DNA from: Poriferisodalis sp965262965
GTDB taxonomy: Bacteria > Actinomycetota > Acidimicrobiia > Acidimicrobiales > Poriferisodalaceae
Direction: 5' to 3'
Length of the DNA: 64,000 nucleotides
Assembly: GCF_965262965.1 (NCBI RefSeq)
Contig: NZ_OZ253573.1
Coordinates: 186,001 to 250,000 of the forward strand
Each line of letters begins with the position of its first letter. Within the stretch, counting starts at the first letter, position 1. Below, piece after piece: positions 8,876-16,105 of this stretch. Made by a program: the position numbers and the translations under genes. The notes beneath the pieces were generated by a model. It was given only the letters and a program-made list of their open reading frames with translations. It ran no database searches and had not been told where the DNA came from.

Positions 8876-9660
8876 TCTTGCGCGTGGTGCCGGTTCTTCG
8901 GCACCGAACGCACAGCTCTCGGGCCGTGCCAGCCGTCGCCCGAAGGGGTTGCAGGATGGACGCACTGTTCTGACCAGGCCCACGCCGTCGCTTCATTCGC
9001 GCAGTGCGGCGCGAGCCCGAGCATCACGAGCCGTTCGGCGGACTCGTGCAGTCCATGGCCGAGCATCAGCATGCACGAGGCCAGCAATCGTGTCTCGCCG
9101 ACGGAAAAATCCGAGCGTCCCTCGGTACGAGACCACCAGTTGACCTCCTCGCGCAGCTCTGGAGGCATGCGAACGCGCAGCCGCTGCGGAACCGGCGGCA
9201 GCCGCTTGCGAACGCTGAGGACGCAATCGTCATCGAGACGGGCGAGGTCAAACGTCCGGCAGCGGTCGATGGTCCGCATCAGCGTGCTTTGGCGGCCGCC
9301 GCGGTGCTGCAGACCCAGTCGTCGCGCTGTCAGCTCCAGGTCAAGTCGCAGCTCCTCGCCTGCTGCAAGGCCATCGAATTCACGAGCGACGAGCCGCAGG
9401 AACCACACAACGCTCGGTCCCAGCACCGCTACCCAGAACCGCTCGACGTACGCCGAACGCGGATCGTGTCCGGTGTGGTGCCACTGCGAATCGTCCCAGG
9501 AGCGCACCTGCAAGATTCGATGGTGGGGTATCGAGGGCGCGCTCGGACTCGCCCCGCCGGACGTCGCGCCCGGAGAGGGGAGCAGCTGCAATGCGGGACG
9601 AGAGCCCGTAGCCTCCGAACTCGTGTCGGCGGATGTTGCGGGCGGCTGGTCGGGAGGCAT
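8764..9660 (-). CDS. Conserved hypothetical protein
   Basis: A 298-residue protein I cannot assign to a function. A low-complexity, Ala/Ser/Pro-rich N-terminus of about 45 residues is followed by a folded region that includes AYVERFWVAVLGPSVVWFLR and a basic central part. No transmembrane span or signal peptide is evident. From memory, proteins with the YVERFW...VLGPS pattern recur in Acidimicrobiia, so I take it as lineage-specific. The last 37 codons are antisense to the end of pepA and read as a polar low-complexity tail, so the true C-terminus may be less conserved than the core. Tandem repeats lie just upstream of its start. Confidence 0.6.
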   Translation of the reverse strand: MPPDQPPATSADTSSEATGSRPALQLLPSPGATSGGASPSAPSIPHHRILQVRSWDDSQWHHTGHDPRSAYVERFWVAVLGPSVVWFLRLVAREFDGLAAGEELRLDLELTARRLGLQHRGGRQSTLMRTIDRCRTFDLARLDDDCVLSVRKRLPPVPQRLRVRMPPELREEVNWWSRTEGRSDFSVGETRLLASCMLMLGHGLHESAERLVMLGLAPHCANEATAWAWSEQCVHPATPSGDGWHGPRAVRSVPKNRHHAQDHQPQTNSTSVRTPKPVAPRESSPSSASVRTGPAMSR

Positions 9661-9716
9661 CAGGGTTGTCCTTTCCTCGCCGACGGCGTTGGCGAGTCGC
9701 TTGCTTTAGAAGCATT

Positions 9717-9743
9717 GTTATATACTGAAACATCCTGAAACAA
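9717..9743 (-). promoter_or_regulatory. Candidate promoter with tandem TGTTTCAG operator half-sites
   Basis: On the minus strand, TGTTTCAG occurs twice with an exact period of 10 bases (9735-9742 and 9725-9732), followed by TATAAC (9717-9722) as a possible -10. TTGTTT at 9738-9743 could be a -35, with a short 15-base spacer. Two copies one helical turn apart suggest an operator bound side by side on one DNA face. The element lies 57 bases upstream of the minus-strand gene at 9660 and 71 bases before the sirtuin gene, so it could affect either. No factor is known. Confidence 0.45.
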
Positions 9744-9813
9744 GTCGAATTAGGGAGAGGTCACGGGCTTTGTGGTCCGGCCGGGTTGTGCCATATGGGT
9801 CAGACTGGGCGGC

Positions 9814-10611
9814 ATGAGTCCCCCGGCTGGCGCGAGCCCCGCCCTCGATGACGACGTCCGCACTGTCGCTGGGTGGATTGACACCGCACAAGCGATCACT
9901 GTGCTGACGGGCGCCGGCATCTCGACCGACTCGGGGATTCCTGATTTCCGTGGTCCGAATGGCGTGTGGACGAAGAACCCGGCTGCCGAAAAGCAGGCCA
10001 CGCTGCAGAACTACGTGGCCGAGCGCAGCGTTCGGGTCGCGGCATGGCGAGCCCGGATGGACCACCGGGCCTGGGGTGCCGAGCCCAACGACGGGCACCG
10101 AGCGCTGGTTGCCCTCGAGCGTCGCCGCAAGCTCGTCTCGCTGCTCACCCAGAACGTCGACGGGCTGCATCACGAGGCCGGTTCGGATACCGACAAGATT
10201 GTCGAAGTCCACGGCACGATCCGCGAGGTGGCGTGCCTGGAGTGCGACTACCGCGCCGACATGTCGGTTGCGCTCGACCGCATCCGGCTCGGCGAGGAGG
10301 ACCCTCCCTGTCCCGACTGCGGCGGCATCCTCAAGAGCGCCACGATCAGCTTTGGTCAGCAGCTTGTGCCGCGTGACCTGCTGAAGGCTCAGATCGCAGC
10401 CGAAAACTGCGACCTGATGCTGGCGGTTGGCACCACGCTGGCCGTCTACCCGATCGCGGCGGTCGTGTCCACGGCGAAGTCCGCCGGCGCCCGCATCGTG
10501 ATCGTGAATGCCGAGCCGACGGAGATGGACCACTTGGCCGACATGGTGCTGCGCATGTCGATCTCCGAAGTCCTGCCGATGATCTGCGGCGGAGCCTTCC
10601 GCCGCAGGTGA
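9814..10611 (+). CDS. cobB: NAD-dependent protein deacylase, sirtuin family
   Basis: A 265-residue Sir2 enzyme that removes acyl groups from lysines using NAD+, giving nicotinamide and O-acyl-ADP-ribose. The NAD loop LTGAGISTDSGIPDFRG (near residue 31), QNVDGLH, the catalytic histidine in VEVHGT and two Cys pairs (CLEC, CPDC) that bind structural zinc are all present. The ATG at 9814 is chosen over an upstream GTG because the conserved fold begins about 25 residues in. The stop codon lies inside the first copy of an 18-base repeat that recurs 72 bases later. Substrates are not indicated. Confidence 0.92.
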   Translation: MSPPAGASPALDDDVRTVAGWIDTAQAITVLTGAGISTDSGIPDFRGPNGVWTKNPAAEKQATLQNYVAERSVRVAAWRARMDHRAWGAEPNDGHRALVALERRRKLVSLLTQNVDGLHHEAGSDTDKIVEVHGTIREVACLECDYRADMSVALDRIRLGEEDPPCPDCGGILKSATISFGQQLVPRDLLKAQIAAENCDLMLAVGTTLAVYPIAAVVSTAKSAGARIVIVNAEPTEMDHLADMVLRMSISEVLPMICGGAFRRR

Positions 10612-10695
10612 AGAAACCTGACCAATTGCCAGCTTGAAGTTGTCGAAGTTGTGCGGCATCTGTGGGAGAAACGGATGAGGTGAAGAAACCTGACC
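10605..10695 (+). repeat. Pair of 18-base direct repeats, each with a small hairpin
   Basis: AGGTGAAGAAACCTGACC occurs at 10606-10623, covering the sirtuin stop codon, and again at 10678-10695, a spacing of 72 bases. Each copy holds an inverted repeat around GAAGAA (CAGGT/ACCTG in the first, AGGT/ACCT in the second). The pair occupies most of the sirtuin-moeB spacer. It could be a repeated operator, a processing signal or a relic of duplication. Confidence 0.6.
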
Positions 10696-10777
10696 TGTTG
10701 GGTAGGGTTTAGGTCTCTGCGGGGGACCGAACGTCTGCCGCAGTGCAGCAATGGGAGCGACCACAGGGAGGCCCCCG

Positions 10778-11941
10778 ATGCCGACGTTCCGTGAACTTCT
10801 CGCCGCGACCAAGCGCGAGATCACTGAGGTCGACACGGCCGGCGCGGCCGCGATGATCGAGAACGGCTCGCCCGTCGTGCTCGATGTGCGCGAGCCCGAC
10901 GAGTACGAGCAGGGCGCGCTGGATGGCGCGATTCACATTCCGCGCGGCCACCTCGAGGCCCAGATCGAGAACCGCATCTCCGATCACGACGTCGAGATCG
11001 TCGTGTACTGCGCCGGCGGGGTGCGCTCTGCATTCGCTGCCAAGACGCTCACCGAGCTGGGATACACCGGCGCCGTCTCGATGGACGGCGGCTTCGGTCG
11101 CTGGAAGGACGAAGGCCGTCCGTGGTCGACCCCTGCGTCACTCGGGGCCGAGCAGCGCAATCGATACCAGCGTCACCTGCTGCTGCCCGAGGTGGGAGAG
11201 ACCGGTCAGCTCAAGCTGCTCGACGCCAAGGTGCTCATGCTCGGAGCGGGTGGGCTCGGCTCTCCTGCGGCGCTGTACTTGGCTGCTGCGGGCGTCGGCA
11301 CGATCGGCATCATCGACATGGACGTCGTCGACGATTCCAACCTTCAGCGCCAGATCCTCCACAATGTGGACCGCGTCGGCGACCGCAAAGTGGATTCGGC
11401 CAAGAAGACCCTGACGGCCCTCAACCCTGACGTGAACGTCGTCACCTACGACACCCGGCTCGGCGCGGACAACGTGATGGACATTCTGTCGGGCTGGCAT
11501 GTCGTCGTTGACGGCGCCGACAACTTTCCCAGCCGGTACCTGCTCAATGACGCATCGGTCAAGTTGGGCATTCCCGTGGTACACGGATCGATCTTCCGCT
11601 TCGAGGGCCAGGTGACGGTCTTCGATCCGCGCAACGGGCCGACCTACCGCGACTACCTGCCGGTGCCGCCTCCTGCGGAGCTCGCGCCGTCGTGTGCCGA
11701 AGCCGGCGTGCTGGGCGTGCTGCCGGGCATCGTCGGATCGATCCAAGCGCTCGAGACGATCAAGCTGATCCTGGGCATCGGCGACGACCTGTCGGGCCGC
11801 ATCATCGCCTTCGACTCGCTGGAGATGTCGTTCCGCGAATTCCGCCTGCGGCCCGACCCGGCCAACGAGGTCACCTACGCCAACCGTGATCGCATCACGG
11901 TGACCGAGCTCGACGGCCTCTGCAGCCCAACGCTGGGCTGA
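10778..11941 (+). CDS. moeB: Rhodanese-ThiF/MoeB fusion (sulfur carrier adenylyltransferase/sulfurtransferase)
   Basis: A 387-residue protein with an N-terminal rhodanese domain (about 1-115, active-site Cys78 in VVYCAGGVRS) and a ThiF/MoeB E1-like domain (about 125-387; nucleotide loop MLGAGGLGSPAA near residue 154, DDSNLQRQ). It would adenylate the C-terminal glycine of a small sulfur carrier and load sulfur for cofactor or cysteine synthesis. In MoeZ of mycobacteria the rhodanese is C-terminal; here the order is reversed. The first zinc CxxC of MoeB is replaced by TYRD, and no second pair is seen. The ATG at 10778 follows AGGGAG by 7 bases. Its last 66 bases are duplicated at 24608, marking the defence island. 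Confidence 0.87.
   Translation: MPTFRELLAATKREITEVDTAGAAAMIENGSPVVLDVREPDEYEQGALDGAIHIPRGHLEAQIENRISDHDVEIVVYCAGGVRSAFAAKTLTELGYTGAVSMDGGFGRWKDEGRPWSTPASLGAEQRNRYQRHLLLPEVGETGQLKLLDAKVLMLGAGGLGSPAALYLAAAGVGTIGIIDMDVVDDSNLQRQILHNVDRVGDRKVDSAKKTLTALNPDVNVVTYDTRLGADNVMDILSGWHVVVDGADNFPSRYLLNDASVKLGIPVVHGSIFRFEGQVTVFDPRNGPTYRDYLPVPPPAELAPSCAEAGVLGVLPGIVGSIQALETIKLILGIGDDLSGRIIAFDSLEMSFREFRLRPDPANEVTYANRDRITVTELDGLCSPTLG
11874..11939 (+). repeat. Left 66-base attachment-like repeat (attL) in the 3' end of moeB
   Basis: Identical over 66 bases to 24608-24673. Inside it is a perfect palindrome, ACCGTGATCGCATCACGGT (11883-11901), with 8-base arms around CGC, as expected for a recombinase core site. 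It encodes the final residues of the MoeB-like protein; the stop TGA follows directly. Confidence 0.88.
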
Positions 11942-12019
11942 TCTAGGACGTACCTGTCGACCAGTCCAGGAGCCCTTGGACACTCACGAATTGCCCATTG
12001 AGGGCGACGGGTTCGGCTT

Positions 12020-13471
12020 ATGCTTCGGCAAGGTCGAGCGCCACGGGGGTTGCATCTGATGCCAGTGGGGGTCCCGCCGATCTCTCTCGGAAATGCCGCT
12101 GCTCGTGGTGTGGTCGAGCGAATAGATGAGATCCTTGCGGCGACCTACCAGGGCAACAGTCCCGGCATAGATCGCGACGCGGCGGATGCCCACGTGTACC
12201 GGATTCTCCGACGCTTAGGCGTAGTAGACGACTCGTCTGCTGTGCCGAACAGCGTGGCGTTTGAGGCTGTCGTTCCCAGGGTAGCCCGCAACCGTTTTCA
12301 TGCGAATCTCGCGCATCACGGTCGAGAGGTGTGCGGTGAGTCGAACCCGCAGTGTGGGGACTGTCCCCTCATTTCCTTCTGCGAGAAGGGGCGTTCCGGA
12401 GTCGCGGCTGCGGCAGGTGGCCTAGCAGTCGTAGATCTCTTCGGCGGAGCGGGTGCGATGGGGTTGGGCTTCGAACAAGCCGGCTTCCGCATCGCTGCCG
12501 CGGTGGAGATCGAGAGGCACGCCGCACAGACCTACCGCCTGAACCACCCGGGGGTCCCGGTCATCGAGGCACCCGTCGAAGACACCAGCGGAGATGATTT
12601 GAGGTCCTGGCTCCCGGGCTTTGTTGTTCCCGCGGTCGTGATCGCTGGCCCCCCCTGCCAAGGCTACTCGGCCGCCGGCGCTCGGACGGTCGGCGACTGG
12701 CGAAATCTTCTCTTCCGACACGTGAGTCGGCTCGCAACCGAGCTTGAGGCACGGACCGTCTTGATCGAGAATGTCCCTGGCGTCCGTCGAGTTAACGGGG
12801 TTTCCTACACAGGCCAGATCACGTCGTCCCTAAGGGATGCGGGTTACGAGACGTGGGAATATCCGGCGACTTTGCGTGCGTTTGATTATGGAGTGCCGCA
12901 AAACCGTCGACGCCTCTTTTTCGTCGGGGTGGGTCCCGGTGTCGCTCCGCCTGCGGTGCCGCCGCCGACTCACGTTCCACCGGGTGCCGCATCAACTCAC
13001 CATGCTCTGCCGGAGACCACGACATTGGACCGACGGCTCAAGGATCTGCCCAGTCTTGGCCCAGGGGAAGGATCAGAACGGATGAGGTTGCCTGACGGGC
13101 GCGTGGTGCTGAATTCAACTGCGATGAATCACTCACCAAGAGTCGTTGCGAAAATCCGCTCGATACGGCCAGGTGGCGGCCCGATCTCCTATCGGCGGCT
13201 TGAACGTGATGTTGCACGCACGCTCGTAGCCGGCCATCGGGCCCTTCCCGTGCATCCAAGAGAACATCGGACGATAACTGTTCGCGAGGCCGCGCGGATC
13301 CAGGGTTTTCCGGATTCGTACTTCTTCTGTGGTCCACGCGCGAGTCAGCCGCTGCAAGTCGCGAACGCAGTCCCACCGGCACTCGCTCAGGCCGTTGCGA
13401 AAGAGCTGCGCGCATCGCTGGAGACATCAAACTCGCCGATAATGCAACCCTCGTCAGAGCGCGCTGTCTGA
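12020..13471 (+). CDS. DNA cytosine-5 methyltransferase with N-terminal endonuclease III-type Fe-S segment (DrmMII-like)
   Basis: A 483-residue protein with two parts. Residues about 35-125 resemble the second half of an endonuclease III/MutY glycosylase: ADAHVYRILRRLG, where the Asp matches the catalytic Asp, and a C-x6-C-x2-C-x5-C [4Fe-4S] loop at Cys105, 112, 115 and 121. The helix-hairpin-helix half before it is not recognisable. Residues about 134-470 are a C5 methyltransferase: motif I VVDLFGGAGAMGLG, catalytic GPPCQGYS near residue 211, ENVPG, QNRRRLFFVGV and a late VANAVPPALA. A target-recognition region lies about 300-410. In class 2 DISARM a C5 methyltransferase marks self DNA. ATG 12059 is an alternative start. 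This is the first gene after attL. Confidence 0.85.
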   Translation: MLRQGRAPRGLHLMPVGVPPISLGNAAARGVVERIDEILAATYQGNSPGIDRDAADAHVYRILRRLGVVDDSSAVPNSVAFEAVVPRVARNRFHANLAHHGREVCGESNPQCGDCPLISFCEKGRSGVAAAAGGLAVVDLFGGAGAMGLGFEQAGFRIAAAVEIERHAAQTYRLNHPGVPVIEAPVEDTSGDDLRSWLPGFVVPAVVIAGPPCQGYSAAGARTVGDWRNLLFRHVSRLATELEARTVLIENVPGVRRVNGVSYTGQITSSLRDAGYETWEYPATLRAFDYGVPQNRRRLFFVGVGPGVAPPAVPPPTHVPPGAASTHHALPETTTLDRRLKDLPSLGPGEGSERMRLPDGRVVLNSTAMNHSPRVVAKIRSIRPGGGPISYRRLERDVARTLVAGHRALPVHPREHRTITVREAARIQGFPDSYFFCGPRASQPLQVANAVPPALAQAVAKELRASLETSNSPIMQPSSERAV

Positions 13472-13595
13472 GGGTTTGGTGGGCTCCCGCCCAGTGCGGG
13501 TCATTGGCTTGGTGCGAACACTGTGTCGACATTCGTCGTGTACCTAGAATCTGACTTAGAGGGTCTGTCGGATTGTTAAAGGTGGCGGATTGGGC
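13472..13595 (+). promoter_or_regulatory. Spacer before the drm operon with a small hairpin and a possible -10
   Basis: This 124-base gap holds CCCGC/GCGGG arms around CCAGT (13486-13500) and a TAGAAT hexamer (13545-13550) that could be a -10 for the five-gene operon. A ribosome site, AAAGGTGG (13578-13585), precedes ATG 13596. A clear -35 is not seen. Confidence 0.35.
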
Positions 13596-14576
13596 ATGGC
13601 GGATGCGACGCGGCTTGACGCGGCAACCGAGTTACAGATTTCAGACGAACGCACGCCGTGGCAGCAACTCCCGTCTTGGCTGCAGTTTTTCTTCCGGCTC
13701 GGTGAACGCGTAGCGGAAACGCACGAGGCGGGCCTCAAGTCGTGTGCCGTCGTCATCCCGCCTGTCCGGTCATACGCGGCAGCCTTCGTCGCGACGGGGG
13801 CAACCTTGGGAGCGGCGATGTGCGCCCGAGCCGTTCCTGACGTTGACGTCCACTTCGAAGCGCTCGCCTCGCTCAACGGAGGCACGCACGTCGTGGTCAG
13901 GATGGGTGAGCGAATCTATGCAGGCAGCCTCAACGGGGTTGTGCAGCGCGACGGGCTGCCAGGCTTTGAAGTCGTCTACGACCGCATGACCCACTTCGTA
14001 CCGAAGGACTTGTGCCAGCGGATCCAAATTGGGGAAGGAGGGAAACGGACGCTGCCGAAGGCCCTTCGACAGTCACGGACGACGACTACGACTGTCGTCC
14101 AGGATCTCCTCGGTGATTTCTCAGCCGGATTCCTGTCGATCCCAACTGTCGACACGGTCGTCATAGGCCAGGTGTCGTTGCTGGTGCAGGAGCTCGAGTC
14201 CGTGAAGATCAGAGCTCGCGGCAGGGGCAAGGTTGCCGCGACACTCGGCGCCCTGCTCCGACCTCGTCGCTTTCTTCCTGACGGAGGCATTTCTCGGAGC
14301 TTGCTCGTGTCTGACCGGGTTGCGGAGTTTTCCATGCCAGTCGAGGACGTTCCGCACGTCGCCGTATTTGACGGACCCCGGGCATTTGCTCGACGCCGCA
14401 CCGAGTTCGCCGGCTCGAGCTGGATCGCTGTTCTCGATCGCTGTTCGGCGAGTTTTGCTGAGGGCGTCGACGTTGCCAACGAGGAATTTGCGATCCGTCT
14501 TGGGTCTGCGCCATATCTTGATGAACTTGAGATCCCGCCAGGAACCGAGATGCAAGCATTCGAGCGTCCTCGGTGA
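13596..14576 (+). CDS. Unknown DISARM-associated protein A (possibly the N-terminal part of a split DrmE-like protein)
   Basis: A 326-residue soluble protein without a motif I recognise. Visible features are a Trp-rich start (PWQQLPSWLQFFFRLGERV), an Ala-rich helix (about 50-70) and a possible Rossmann-like alternation of strands and helices near residues 240-290. It has no membrane segment or nuclease signature. It begins the overlapping run of genes; its stop overlaps the next start as GTGA. With the next gene it totals about 835 residues at the place where class 2 DISARM loci carry drmE, a large gene of unknown biochemistry. Equating the two is my inference from position and size only. TTG 13590 is an alternative start. 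Confidence 0.6.
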   Translation: MADATRLDAATELQISDERTPWQQLPSWLQFFFRLGERVAETHEAGLKSCAVVIPPVRSYAAAFVATGATLGAAMCARAVPDVDVHFEALASLNGGTHVVVRMGERIYAGSLNGVVQRDGLPGFEVVYDRMTHFVPKDLCQRIQIGEGGKRTLPKALRQSRTTTTTVVQDLLGDFSAGFLSIPTVDTVVIGQVSLLVQELESVKIRARGRGKVAATLGALLRPRRFLPDGGISRSLLVSDRVAEFSMPVEDVPHVAVFDGPRAFARRRTEFAGSSWIAVLDRCSASFAEGVDVANEEFAIRLGSAPYLDELEIPPGTEMQAFERPR

Positions 14577-16105
14577 AGTACGTTGATCTCGCGCAAGCAG
14601 AAAGCTATTTCGCCCTTGCCGCAAGGGCGGGCCTTACGTGGCGAACGCTTGAACACTCTGGGCTAGAGCGCTTCTCCGAGGCAGTCTTTGTACTGAACCG
14701 GATGGCGCTAAAGCAGGACGATGACACCGGATGGAGCGGGTTTCTGTACCCAGCTAAGCGGGCGCGCAACATCGCCACCACTGTCCCGCTGCCGTTCTCG
14801 CATTCGAAAATGGGCCTCGCGCCACTCCTTGATCAGCTTGAGCGGTCACTTCCGGCGCTCAGTGTGTATGGCGGCGGTGAGGCAAACGCGCTCGGTGAGG
14901 AGGTCTTGGCTGCAGGCACTGCGCTGGCAGGGTTGGACGATGCTCCTCTACTCGACGCAGTTCTCGACATTGCAACAGATGACAGGCGGCTCCGAAACGG
15001 CGTGGTACTGCCCTTGACGGACTTTGTCGAAATCGCCGGACGGTACGCCAGCCAGAGACTTCCAGGACTCGAGGTATGGGGCCGCCACGATATCGCTGGC
15101 CTCGAACCCCTTGATCGCCTCATGGTTGTCGGGCCTCTCTACTGGTTCAATGCGCATCAGCACGTGTTCACGTCCCCAAGGGCACTACAAATCGTGGTCC
15201 TCAAGTGGGCGTGGTACCGCGAGCGGTCGCCCTCTTCAACTGCGCTCGAAGGTTCCCGGGGCGGGGCGGGCATCCGGGTCAGACCAGTGCCAGCGATGCG
15301 CAGCGAGTTCGAGGTGCGGGCTGAAGATGAGCAATCGTCAGTGGACTGGGCTTCTATCTCTCATGAGCTCTCGCGTGACGACGATGTCGAGTTCCTGGAC
15401 CCAGTTCTTGCACGGCCGGCGATCCTCGCCGGCAGGCATGGAGTGCTCTTGCCGGAGGACGGCGATCGTTCGGTGTGGCTGCTCGATCCCTTCGCGCCCC
15501 GAGAGCACCGCGTCGCACGTGTCGAGGTTGCGGACCTAGAACCAGGCCACGTCATCGTCCTGCGGACCTCCGGCGGTGGAGACCTCATCGTTCCGATCGC
15601 AGACGAAATCCTCGGAGGGGACGCCCGAAGATTGCGCGAAATCCAGCATCACTGGAAGACGCAGTTGCGAATGTGGGTAAGGCAGCGCCCGACGATTCAA
15701 CGTGCGGCCGCCGAGCTTCGTCGATTGGGGTGCAGGCGGGCCAATCCTCAAAACCTCCAGAACTGGCTCTCAGAGCGCTCACTGAGGACAGGTGACCGGG
15801 CGGACTGGCAGGTATTGATGGACACCATTTTGATCTCGGACGACGCAGAGACGGTGTGGCGCGCCATGTCGCGACTGCACAGCGCACACAGCCAAGCGGG
15901 CAGATCGATCGGTAGCCGCCTCAGGGAAATGGCGAACACCAGTCCACTCGATGAGGTGCTGCGAACGGGACGCCAGGTGTTTACGAATTCCGGTGGTGGA
16001 TCCATGACTGCATTCAGGATTGAAGCGTTCGCCCCCTCGACCGTTCACTGCGCACCGGAGAGATTGATGGTCCCGGGCGAAGTGCGAGAAGAATGGCTCA
16101 CATAA
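14573..16105 (+). CDS. Unknown DISARM-associated protein B (possibly the C-terminal part of a split DrmE-like protein)
   Basis: A 510-residue soluble protein of unknown function. The N-terminal half is mixed alpha/beta with no familiar motif. Residues about 240-350 look beta-rich. Residues about 365-450 are helical and basic, with a segment (PTIQRAAAELRRLGCRRANP) that could be a winged-helix-like DNA-binding unit. It starts at GTG 14573, overlapping the gene before it by 4 bases, and its end overlaps the NERD helicase by 13 bases, so the three are coupled. It has no catalytic residues I can name. It may work with protein A as a two-subunit equivalent of DrmE. Confidence 0.6.
   Translation: MKYVDLAQAESYFALAARAGLTWRTLEHSGLERFSEAVFVLNRMALKQDDDTGWSGFLYPAKRARNIATTVPLPFSHSKMGLAPLLDQLERSLPALSVYGGGEANALGEEVLAAGTALAGLDDAPLLDAVLDIATDDRRLRNGVVLPLTDFVEIAGRYASQRLPGLEVWGRHDIAGLEPLDRLMVVGPLYWFNAHQHVFTSPRALQIVVLKWAWYRERSPSSTALEGSRGGAGIRVRPVPAMRSEFEVRAEDEQSSVDWASISHELSRDDDVEFLDPVLARPAILAGRHGVLLPEDGDRSVWLLDPFAPREHRVARVEVADLEPGHVIVLRTSGGGDLIVPIADEILGGDARRLREIQHHWKTQLRMWVRQRPTIQRAAAELRRLGCRRANPQNLQNWLSERSLRTGDRADWQVLMDTILISDDAETVWRAMSRLHSAHSQAGRSIGSRLREMANTSPLDEVLRTGRQVFTNSGGGSMTAFRIEAFAPSTVHCAPERLMVPGEVREEWLT

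Noticed and set aside
9718..10836. A 372-codon minus-strand frame over the sirtuin gene
   Set aside because: The sirtuin motifs are complete on the plus strand; the minus frame has no recognisable content.
11942..12019. A hidden integrase or excisionase at the left island end
   Set aside because: The 78 bases hold only short frames closed by stops, with no recognisable product.
12020..13471. Calling the first island gene an active DNA glycosylase
   Set aside because: The helix-hairpin-helix half with the catalytic Lys is not visible; only the Asp region and Fe-S loop are.
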